DNA of 64,000 nt from an uncultured Lachnospiraceae bacterium (lineage in GTDB: Bacteria; Bacillota; Clostridia; Lachnospirales; Lachnospiraceae): assembly GCA_902797025.1 (NCBI GenBank), contig CADBRN010000015.1, forward strand, positions 38,128-102,127, given 5' to 3'. Numbering within the stretch: position 1 is the stretch's first letter; every line of letters starts with the position of its first letter. Shown here piece after piece: positions 15,852 to 22,786 of this stretch. Below the pieces are notes generated by a model, which was given only the letters and a program-made list of their open reading frames with translations, was not told the DNA's origin and made no database searches. The position numbers and the translations under genes were made by a program.

Positions 15852-16113
15852 CGTCATCATATGCCGCTGTCAGGAAGTGACAGAACAGGAGATCATCGAT
15901 GCGATCCGGGACGGCGCTTCGACCGTCGACGGCGTCAAACGCCGCACGCGGGCCTGCATGGGGCTCTGCCAGGGAAAGACGTGCGAACGCCTGATCGAAC
16001 GGATCATCGCCAGGGAAACCGGGAAAAATCCGGCGGAGATACTGCCGAATAACGCGCGGATGCCTGCGAGGCCGATCACGGTCGGACTGTTCCGGGATAA
16101 GGAGGGTGAGTGA
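15841..16113 (+). CDS. BFD-like [2Fe-2S] protein
   Basis: A 90-residue protein with the bacterioferritin-associated-ferredoxin pattern: CRC near the N-terminus (8-10) and [10 protein letters not shown] about 30 residues later. [15 protein letters not shown] and [14 protein letters not shown] are typical of the BFD domain in multi-subunit amine dehydrogenases and NirB-like proteins. It likely holds one [2Fe-2S] cluster and forms part of the complex. It overlaps the ferredoxin gene by 11 bases and the next gene by one base. Confidence 0.85.
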   Translation: MKNDVIICRCQEVTEQEIIDAIRDGASTVDGVKRRTRACMGLCQGKTCERLIERIIARETGKNPAEILPNNARMPARPITVGLFRDKEGE

Positions 16114-17276
16114 TGCAGGATGCAGATGTGATTATCATCGGCGGGGGCATCATGGGATGCTCGATCGCCTGGCAGCTCGGTAAATACGGGAAGCGTGTTC
16201 TTGTTCTGGAACGGAAAGACGTGGCGGCAGGATCCGCCGGCGCGACGGACGGCGTGGTCGGTTACCATACAAAACGGCCGGGGCCGCAGATGGATCTCGC
16301 GGTCGCATCCATCGCGATGTTCCGGGACCTTGCCGGCGAGCTCGGAGAAAACATTGAGTTTGACTTTACCGCGGGCGGCATGCAGCCGGCTGAGGATAAG
16401 ATGCAGTATGATCTGCTGGCATCGATCGCCGAAGAACAGCGAACGAGCGGCGTCGACATCCGCATGATCAGCGGGGATGAAGCCCGGGCGCTGGAACCGA
16501 ATCTTGCAGATGACGTCTATGGAGCGCTTTACTGTCCGACGAGCGGAAAGGTAAATCCGCTGAAGCTGACGAACGCGTTCGCCCATGCGGCAAAGCGCGG
16601 GGGTGCGGTCATTCAGACGGAGACGGAGGTCACCGGATTTCTTATCCGGGACGGCGCCGTGAAAGGCGTTTGTACAGACCGGGGCGAGTATTACTGCGAT
16701 ACCGTCGTGAATGCCTGCGGTTCGTGGGCGGGGCTGACCGCGAAGATGGCGGGGCTTGATCTTCCTGTCACACCGAGAAAAGGCCAGCTTGCCGTCACCG
16801 AACCGGTTGATTTCTTCATGCGGGCTACGATACAGTGTGCGCTGTACAACATTATCAAATTCCGACCGGAAGCGATCCGGGACAAACGCGCGCTGAAGCT
16901 CGGCGCATCCCTTTCGATCGAGCAGACGGAAAACGGGGGAATGATTATCGGAAGCACCCGGGAATTTGCCGGTTTTGAGAAAGAGAATACCTTTGAAGCC
17001 ATCGATGTCATGATGAAGCGCGCGATTCGTTTTTTTCCGGCCCTCGAGAATGTCGACATCATCCGGTTTTTCTCGGGATTCCGCCCGTATACGCCGGACG
17101 GCCTTCCGATGCTCGGGGAAACCGCGGCTCTGAAGGGTTTTTATATGGCGGCCGGCCATGAGGGAGATGGAATCGCACTTTCGCCGATCACCGGAAAGCT
17201 GATCGCCGAACTCATCGCGGAAGGAAAGCCATCCTATAATATTGACGTGTTCAGCCCGAACCGATTCCTGGGGTAA
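16113..17276 (+). CDS. FAD-dependent DAO-family oxidoreductase, catalytic subunit
   Basis: A 387-residue flavoprotein of the D-amino-acid-oxidase/glycine-oxidase/sarcosine-oxidase family. The FAD motif IIIGGGIMGCSIAWQL is at the N-terminus, followed by LERKDVAAGSAGATDG, where an oxidase often carries a covalent or close flavin contact. The substrate domain includes VNPLKLTNAFAHAA and the C-terminal GFRPYTPDGLPMLG and AAGHEGDGIALSP blocks. This subunit should oxidise a secondary amine or amino acid such as sarcosine, proline, hydroxyproline or an opine. The ATG at 16113 fits the GGAGGG ribosome site better than the GTG at 16110. Confidence 0.88.
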   Translation: MQDADVIIIGGGIMGCSIAWQLGKYGKRVLVLERKDVAAGSAGATDGVVGYHTKRPGPQMDLAVASIAMFRDLAGELGENIEFDFTAGGMQPAEDKMQYDLLASIAEEQRTSGVDIRMISGDEARALEPNLADDVYGALYCPTSGKVNPLKLTNAFAHAAKRGGAVIQTETEVTGFLIRDGAVKGVCTDRGEYYCDTVVNACGSWAGLTAKMAGLDLPVTPRKGQLAVTEPVDFFMRATIQCALYNIIKFRPEAIRDKRALKLGASLSIEQTENGGMIIGSTREFAGFEKENTFEAIDVMMKRAIRFFPALENVDIIRFFSGFRPYTPDGLPMLGETAALKGFYMAAGHEGDGIALSPITGKLIAELIAEGKPSYNIDVFSPNRFLG

Positions 17277-17282
17277 CGGGAC

Positions 17283-17330
17283 GCACCATTCCAGACGGGA
17301 GAGATCCCTGCCGGGGTGGTGCCTTTTTTT
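17283..17330 (+). terminator. Rho-independent terminator of the dehydrogenase operon
   Basis: GCACCATTCC (17283-17292) pairs with GGGGTGGTGC (17313-17322) using two G-U pairs. Inside, GGGA-GAGA-TCCC forms a second stem with a GNRA-like loop. Seven T residues follow (17324-17330). It sits 6 bases after the DAO stop. Confidence 0.9.
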
Positions 17331-17344
17331 GCGGGGAAATCGGA

Positions 17345-17373
17345 TTGACCGCAAGTGTACTATATGATATAGT
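17345..17373 (+). promoter_or_regulatory. Sigma-A promoter of the GntR-headed transporter operon
   Basis: TTGACC (17345-17350), 17 bases, TATAGT (17368-17373). It overlaps the palindrome at 17355-17377, so a bound repressor would block RNA polymerase. The leader to the GTG start is about 80 bases. Confidence 0.8.
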
Positions 17374-17377
17374 ACAC
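17355..17377. promoter_or_regulatory. Perfect 23-bp palindromic operator, probable GntR/YtrA-type site
   Basis: GTGTACTATAT (17355-17365), one central G, ATATAGTACAC (17367-17377): two perfect 11-base arms. It covers the promoter spacer and -10. YtrA-subfamily GntR regulators bind palindromes of this general kind in their own promoters, and the next gene encodes one. The match is direct; binding by this regulator is inference. Confidence 0.85.
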
Positions 17378-17459
17378 ATATAACAAATAGGACACCTGGT
17401 CTGTCTGCGTCGGATAATGAGGAGAACGGACCGTCGAAGGTACGCGGAGGTGACAAATC

Positions 17460-17840
17460 GTGATTCACATTGATTATCAGGATCCGAGACCGATTTACGA
17501 GCAGATCATCGATCGCTTCGAAAAAATGATTCTCTGCGGTGTCCTGCAGCCGGATGAGAAGATGCCGTCGGTACGTCAGATGGCGACGACCCTTTCCATC
17601 AACCCGAATACGATCCAGAAAGCATATACGGTTCTGGAACTGCGGGGATATATTTACACAGTCCGCGGACGGGGGAGTTTCGTCTCGGATCCGTCGAAGC
17701 TGCAGGAACAGAAAAAAGCACACTGGATTGAAAAGTTCTACGCGAGTCTCAGAGAAGGAAGGGGACTCGGCGTTACGAAGGATCAATGCGAGAAAGCCGT
17801 CCGGAAGGTTTATGAGGAGGAGAAAAATGATCGAGCTTAA
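17460..17840 (+). CDS. GntR-family transcriptional regulator, YtrA subfamily
   Basis: A 126-residue regulator. Residues 1-75 form the winged helix: PIYEQIIDRFEKMI, PSVRQMATTL, INPNTIQKAY and the wing GYIYTVRGRGSFV. The short helical C-terminus, with no effector domain, is typical of YtrA-type members that control adjacent ABC transporters, often in response to envelope-active compounds. The start is GTG with GGAGGTGA before it. It overlaps the ABC ATPase gene by 14 bases. A perfect palindrome lies in its promoter, so it probably represses its own operon. Confidence 0.92.
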   Translation: MIHIDYQDPRPIYEQIIDRFEKMILCGVLQPDEKMPSVRQMATTLSINPNTIQKAYTVLELRGYIYTVRGRGSFVSDPSKLQEQKKAHWIEKFYASLREGRGLGVTKDQCEKAVRKVYEEEKNDRA

Positions 17841-18729
17841 GAGTGTTTCAAAACGGTTCGGAGAGATCTCAGCCCTGAGCCGGGTCGATCTGACGATCAA
17901 CGATCATCAGATTTTCGGACTGATCGGTTCGAATGGCGCGGGAAAGAGCACGATGCTGCGTCTGATATCAGGCATCGTAAAAGCGGATTCCGGCGAAGTA
18001 CGGATCGATGGAAAACCGGTATATGAAAATCCGGCGGTGAAGCAGGAAATCTGTTTCCTTCCGGACACGGGCTTTTACTTTCAGAACGCGACGCCCATCG
18101 TGATGCAGAGAGCGTATCAGATGCAGTTTCCGAAATTCGACGCGGAGCGGTTTTCGAAGCTGCTCATGGCGGCGGGGCTTTCTCCCGAACGGAGGATCCG
18201 GACCTTTTCCAAAGGAATGCAGAAGCAGCTCTCGATCCTGCTCGGAGTTTCTGCGGGAACGAAATACCTGCTCTGCGATGAAATCTTCGACGGACTTGAT
18301 CCGGCGATGCGTCAGGCGGTAAAAAGTATCTTTGCCAGGGAGATGATGGAGCGCGATTTTATCCCGGTGATCGCGTCGCACAATCTGCGCGAACTTGAGG
18401 ATATCTGCGATCATGTAGGACTGATTCATCACGGCGGCGTGCTTCTCTCGGAGGATCTGGATGATCTTCGTTTCCATATGCAGAAGGTTCAGTGCGTCGT
18501 CCGGGACCCTGCGAAAGAAGAGAAGATGCTCGCGGGTCTTGATGTGATACGCGCGGATCATCAGGGATCGCTGCTGACTTTTGTCGCGCGCGGCACACAT
18601 CAGGAGATTCTGGACGTGGTAGAGAGGGCAGACCCGTTGTTTGCCGAAAGTATTCCCCTGACGTTGGAGGAGGTTTTTATCTGTGAGACGGAGGTGGCAG
18701 GATATGACGTCAAAGCGCTTATTTCTTAA
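17827..18729 (+). CDS. ABC transporter ATP-binding protein (YtrB/CcmA-like)
   Basis: A 300-residue ATPase. Walker A is GSNGAGKST; the signature region reads FSKGMQKQL (an SGGQ variant seen in YtrB-like exporters); Walker B ends LLCDEIFDGLD, followed by the switch histidine in VIASHNLREL. The last 70 residues are the extra C-terminal domain of this group. The start at 17827 has GAGGAGGAG before it and begins MIELKSVSKRF, as the family does; a longer frame upstream is ruled out because it reads through the GntR gene out of frame. It powers the membrane protein encoded next. Confidence 0.92.
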   Translation: MIELKSVSKRFGEISALSRVDLTINDHQIFGLIGSNGAGKSTMLRLISGIVKADSGEVRIDGKPVYENPAVKQEICFLPDTGFYFQNATPIVMQRAYQMQFPKFDAERFSKLLMAAGLSPERRIRTFSKGMQKQLSILLGVSAGTKYLLCDEIFDGLDPAMRQAVKSIFAREMMERDFIPVIASHNLRELEDICDHVGLIHHGGVLLSEDLDDLRFHMQKVQCVVRDPAKEEKMLAGLDVIRADHQGSLLTFVARGTHQEILDVVERADPLFAESIPLTLEEVFICETEVAGYDVKALIS

Positions 18730-20758
18730 CCTGATCCGTCAGGACCAGCGCAACCGGATGTGGCTGACGGCGATCCTGTCTTTCGTTGAATTTCTGCTGC
18801 TTCCGGTGATTTATCTGATGGAGCTGGATTCCCGCGGAGGCGGCATGGGTAAGATCGCAGAGCAGGATGCGAGACTGAGACTGTCGATGACGGAATCGTT
18901 TTTCGGGGTTGAACCGTGGATCCTGCTCGTCGGCGTCAGCGCCTTTGTTGCGGCGGTTACCGGCTTCTCGTGGCTCTGCTCTCAGAAAAAAATCGATTAT
19001 TATCACGCGATGCCGATCAAAAGGGAAGGAATCTTTTTCGCGTTTTTTACGAGCGGATGGATGATCGGGACCATTCCCTTCGCGGCGGCGGATCTGATCG
19101 CTTTTTATGCAGTCGGCGGAGTTTTCCGTCAGGTGACCGGAAAAACCATGGTATCGTTCTGGAAATCCCTGCTGATTCTGGTTCTGTTCTATCTCGCGGT
19201 CTACGCGATCACGGTGCTTGCGATGGTGATGACAGGGCGGATTGTGATCGGAGTGCTGTTCGCAGTGATGATCGAGGTGTATGTTCCGCTCTGTGTGTTT
19301 CTTTACGGAGCACTTATGGAACGATTTGATACGTACTGGTCGGAGAATATTTCATGGGCGACTGTGCGCTGGACGTCTCCTCCGATCGTCGCCGTGATGG
19401 GAGGAAGCAGCCGTACGGCAGTATCAGCGGCCGTCCTTCTTCTGTATGCGGCGGCAGCGGTCGCCGCCGGAGTGCTTGTGTACCGCTTCCGACCGTCTGA
19501 GACAGCGGGTTCGGCGTATATGAATCCGCGGATCGCTTCTGTGATCAAGGTGATGGTGTCGATCCCGTCCGGAATCGTTTTCGCGTCTCTTTTCAATAAC
19601 GTATTTGGTGTTTCCAACGGGAAAAGTGCGTGGACGGTTGTATGGGCGCTGACCGGCGCCGTGCTCGCGGATATCGTGATGGAACTGATTCAGCGCCTCG
19701 ATCCGTCGGCGATTATAAAAGGATGGCGGTCGGCCCTTGTCATAATCGGGGCGATCACAGCGGTGATGGTGCTCATAGTGGCGCGGCCGTTTGACTATGA
19801 TCAGTATCTGCCTTCCCGGGACGGAATTGCAGAGATGGGATTTGCGTGCATTGACATCAATGAAGTTCTGCTGCCGGACGCATCGTACAGCGGCGATGGA
19901 TTAGACGGCAGGGATATGGTGAGCAAGACGCTGACGTCCGATTTTTCCGAGATTTACAAGCTTGCTGAAGCAGGAAAAAAGTATGCCGGACGCAATAAAG
20001 ATCAGAGCGTTGAAGGAAGTACGGACGACAGCAGCGACTACAGCAGCATCGTCGTCGCATACCGGAAGAACTCCGGCAGACTTGTGTATCGGAGCTATCG
20101 CATCCCGAAAGATACGGTGAATGCCGCACTCGCGCGTCTCTCGAAAAATGAGGCGTTCCGTAAAAATATTAATCCGGCGAATCGTCTGAATCCGTCCGAT
20201 TTCAATCAGATTGATGTCGTGAACTGGATGAATTATCAGGCGGATAATGAAACGGAGTCGATCAATCTGACGCCGGAGGAATCGGAGCAGTTCACGGACG
20301 CAGTGCGGAAGGATATGAGCAGTGTGGAATTCGGGACGCTTCTGGATGAAAAGCCGCTCTTATCCGTGACGATGCTGCAGACCAGCGAAGATTATATGGG
20401 CGATGTTCCGGAACTCAACAATATCTACGTCTATCCCCAGTATGAGAATACGCTCGCATTTCTCAGGGGGAAGGGATATGAACAGACCAGACCGGAGAGC
20501 GCCGGCGAGATCGCCGATACGATCAGCTCGGTTCAGGTTTATTACGATACACCGGGTGCTCAGACGGGCCAGTCCCAGACGTTCACGGATCATGATTCCA
20601 TCGTAGGTTTTCTCGAAAGTGTGGAACGGACGAGACGTGAACAGTCCGATCAAAATGTCACGGTAATCATGACAGACCGGAGGGGAGGGATCCTTTATCC
20701 GGATGTCCGGATCCGGGACGACGCTGCGTTTCAGGCGGTGACGGGATTCACGAAGTAA
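18704..20758 (+). CDS. ABC-2-type exporter membrane subunit with large C-terminal domain
   Basis: A 684-residue membrane protein. The first 330 residues have about six to eight hydrophobic segments of ABC-2 permease style (SFVEFLLLPVIYLMEL, IDYYHAMPIKREGIFFAFF, LLILVLFYLAVYAITVLAM). After a further helix pair near 310-360, the last 320 residues are soluble and probably extracytoplasmic; I think they resemble the DUF6449 domain found on such permeases in Lachnospiraceae. The start at 18704 follows GGAGGTGG and overlaps the ATPase gene by 26 bases. The transported compound is unknown; with a YtrA-type regulator, envelope stress or antibiotic export is a reasonable guess. Confidence 0.78.
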   Translation: MTSKRLFLNLIRQDQRNRMWLTAILSFVEFLLLPVIYLMELDSRGGGMGKIAEQDARLRLSMTESFFGVEPWILLVGVSAFVAAVTGFSWLCSQKKIDYYHAMPIKREGIFFAFFTSGWMIGTIPFAAADLIAFYAVGGVFRQVTGKTMVSFWKSLLILVLFYLAVYAITVLAMVMTGRIVIGVLFAVMIEVYVPLCVFLYGALMERFDTYWSENISWATVRWTSPPIVAVMGGSSRTAVSAAVLLLYAAAAVAAGVLVYRFRPSETAGSAYMNPRIASVIKVMVSIPSGIVFASLFNNVFGVSNGKSAWTVVWALTGAVLADIVMELIQRLDPSAIIKGWRSALVIIGAITAVMVLIVARPFDYDQYLPSRDGIAEMGFACIDINEVLLPDASYSGDGLDGRDMVSKTLTSDFSEIYKLAEAGKKYAGRNKDQSVEGSTDDSSDYSSIVVAYRKNSGRLVYRSYRIPKDTVNAALARLSKNEAFRKNINPANRLNPSDFNQIDVVNWMNYQADNETESINLTPEESEQFTDAVRKDMSSVEFGTLLDEKPLLSVTMLQTSEDYMGDVPELNNIYVYPQYENTLAFLRGKGYEQTRPESAGEIADTISSVQVYYDTPGAQTGQSQTFTDHDSIVGFLESVERTRREQSDQNVTVIMTDRRGGILYPDVRIRDDAAFQAVTGFTK

Positions 20759-20780
20759 GAAACTCCGGAGGAGACAGGGT

Positions 20781-22085
20781 ATGAAGAAGCAGAAAATGGT
20801 TCGCAGAGTTGTTATCGCGGCGGTGGTCATCATCGCCGCTGCCGCCGTGTTCTATTTTGTGCGGAGACGGAACGCGGGCGGTGAAGCGGCTGCCTATGTG
20901 GAGCCGGTGTCCGATTTCACAGGATCCGGTCTGTCTTTTACAAATCGTTTTTCCGGTGTTGTTGAGCCGCAGGACACCTGGAAGGTTCAGCAGAATCCGG
21001 ACAGCACCGTGAAGGAAATCCTGGTGAAGGCCGGCGATGAGGTGAAAACCGGGACACCGCTTCTGACGTACGATATCGATAAGTATCAGGACGACCTGGA
21101 TCAGGCCGAGATCGATCTGGAGCGGATGAATAATGAATCCGCATCCATATCGCAGACGATCGCGGAGCTTACGAAGCAGCAGAAAGGCGCTTCTGCTTCT
21201 GACCGGGCGAATCTGACGATTCAGATTCAGGAACAGGATCTCGCCAAAAAACAGAAGGACATCGATATCCGGAGCAAGCAGGCGGATATCGACCGTCTGA
21301 AAACAAACATCGCGAATGCGACTGTGAAAAGCGCGGTCGACGGTGTCGTAAAATCCGTGAACAGCGTGCAGAATGCGGGTGAAGGCACCGTGTCCGATTC
21401 CGGGAGCGGGGATACGCAGGATCTGATCACGATCATGAAGACAGGGGATCTCCGGGTAAGGGGAACGGTCAATGAACAGAACATCGGTGAAATCACGAAG
21501 GATATGCCGGTGATCGTACATTCAAGAGTCGGCAGCCAGACCTGGAAGGGAACGATCGAGTCCATCGATACGGAAAATGCGAAGAGCCAGTCGGAGAGCG
21601 GATCCATGGGCGGCTACATGTCGGACGCATCTTCCGACACGACAAGCAGCAATTACCCGTTTTACGTGAAGCTCGAGTCATCGGAAGGACTGATGATGGG
21701 GCAGCACGTCTATCTCCAGCCGGATAACGGCCAGACGGAGAAGAAGGACGGGCTGTACCTGCCCGAGTATCTGATCGACCGAAGCGATGAGACACATCCG
21801 TTCGTATGGATCGACCGGGACGGAAGGCTGAAGAAGCAGGCTGTCACGCTCGGGGAATATGACGGGGAGAACGGAGCGTACCAGATTTCGGACGGCCTGA
21901 AGGAAACCGACAAGATCGCCGTACCGGATGATTCTCTGAAAGAGGGGCAGAAGACAGCTCCGATGAGTGAGATGCCGGCGGACTTTGGTACAGTGGATGT
22001 GACCGACAGCACGTACGGCGACTCCTATGCGGAGGGCGGTGCCGTGAATGGGACCGGTACATCAGAAGAAAGCGGCGGGAGGTGA
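20781..22085 (+). CDS. Membrane-fusion/adaptor protein 1 (HlyD/MacA-like)
   Basis: A 434-residue protein anchored by one N-terminal helix (RRVVIAAVVIIAAAAVFYFV). A split lipoyl/barrel-sandwich domain flanks a coiled coil: VKEILVKAGDEVKTGTPLLTYD, then helices to about residue 185, then ATVKSAVDGVVKSVN. A beta-barrel with GTVNEQNIGEI follows, and a MacA-type membrane-proximal domain. The Ser/Gly/Thr-rich end is disordered. Adaptors of this kind pair with MacB-type ABC transporters, here encoded by the next genes. GGAGGAGAC precedes the ATG. The gene follows the exporter gene by 22 bases. Confidence 0.88.
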   Translation: MKKQKMVRRVVIAAVVIIAAAAVFYFVRRRNAGGEAAAYVEPVSDFTGSGLSFTNRFSGVVEPQDTWKVQQNPDSTVKEILVKAGDEVKTGTPLLTYDIDKYQDDLDQAEIDLERMNNESASISQTIAELTKQQKGASASDRANLTIQIQEQDLAKKQKDIDIRSKQADIDRLKTNIANATVKSAVDGVVKSVNSVQNAGEGTVSDSGSGDTQDLITIMKTGDLRVRGTVNEQNIGEITKDMPVIVHSRVGSQTWKGTIESIDTENAKSQSESGSMGGYMSDASSDTTSSNYPFYVKLESSEGLMMGQHVYLQPDNGQTEKKDGLYLPEYLIDRSDETHPFVWIDRDGRLKKQAVTLGEYDGENGAYQISDGLKETDKIAVPDDSLKEGQKTAPMSEMPADFGTVDVTDSTYGDSYAEGGAVNGTGTSEESGGR

Positions 22086-22090
22086 TCCCT

Positions 22091-22786
22091 GTGATTCTGA
22101 GACTTGAGGATGTCAGTAAACGGTATAAGCAGGGCGCTCTCGAAGTCCCGGCGCTCTCCCATGTGAATTTTGAGATGAACGAGGGAGATTACACGGCGGT
22201 CATGGGGCCGTCCGGATCGGGGAAGTCGACGCTGATGAATCTGATCGGCTGCCTGGATCAGGCGACGGATGGGGAGATTTATCTCGACGGCCGTCCGCTT
22301 TGCCGGTGCAGCGACGATGAATTGGCGGAGATTCGTCTGAATAAGATCGGTTTTATCTTTCAGAGTTTTCAGCTGCTTCCCTATGAGAACGCGGTGGAAA
22401 ATGTTGCGCTGCCGCTCACGTATGCCGGCATTCCGCGCGGTGAGAGACTCCGCCGCGCGAAAGCGATGCTTGACCGTGTCGGTCTGTCGGACCGGGCCGG
22501 TTTTTATCCGAATCAGCTTTCAGGTGGCCAGAAACAGCGGGTCGCGATCGCGCGGGCGATGATCAATCACCCGAAGATCCTCCTGGCGGATGAACCGACC
22601 GGCGCGCTCGACTCAGCCTCCGGTGTACAGATCATGGATCTGTTCCGCGAGCTGAACGAGGAAGCGGTCACGATCCTGATGATCACCCATGACGCAGCGA
22701 TCGCGCGGCACGCCGGAAAGATCGCGACGATAAGGGACGGTATTCTGACCGGGCCGGACCCGGTGGAAACGGAGGCGCGTCTATGA
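22091..22786 (+). CDS. MacB/LolD-type ABC ATP-binding protein
   Basis: A 231-residue ATPase: Walker A GPSGSGKST, signature [14 protein letters not shown], Walker B ILLADEPTGALD, switch histidine in MITHD. RLNKIGFIFQSFQLLP is the MacB/LolD/FtsE Q-loop region. It couples with the FtsX-fold permease encoded two genes on. The GTG at 22091 is preferred over the GTG at 22082 because GGGAGGTGA (22077-22085) is then 5 bases away; it also starts at the conserved ILRLEDVSK. The adaptor 1 stop lies within that ribosome site, so translation is coupled. Confidence 0.93.
   Translation: MILRLEDVSKRYKQGALEVPALSHVNFEMNEGDYTAVMGPSGSGKSTLMNLIGCLDQATDGEIYLDGRPLCRCSDDELAEIRLNKIGFIFQSFQLLPYENAVENVALPLTYAGIPRGERLRRAKAMLDRVGLSDRAGFYPNQLSGGQKQRVAIARAMINHPKILLADEPTGALDSASGVQIMDLFRELNEEAVTILMITHDAAIARHAGKIATIRDGILTGPDPVETEARL

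Noticed and set aside
13871-17276. Hydrogen cyanide synthase (HcnABC)
   Set aside because: The subunits resemble Hcn proteins, but the extra dicluster ferredoxin and BFD genes and the anaerobic lineage fit a general amine dehydrogenase better. Nothing points to cyanide production.
15870-17900. A 676-codon open frame on the minus strand across the BFD, DAO and GntR genes
   Set aside because: It lies opposite genes with clear protein families, has no ribosome site or recognisable motif, and reads through a terminator, a promoter and an operator. It is a by-product of GC-rich codon use.
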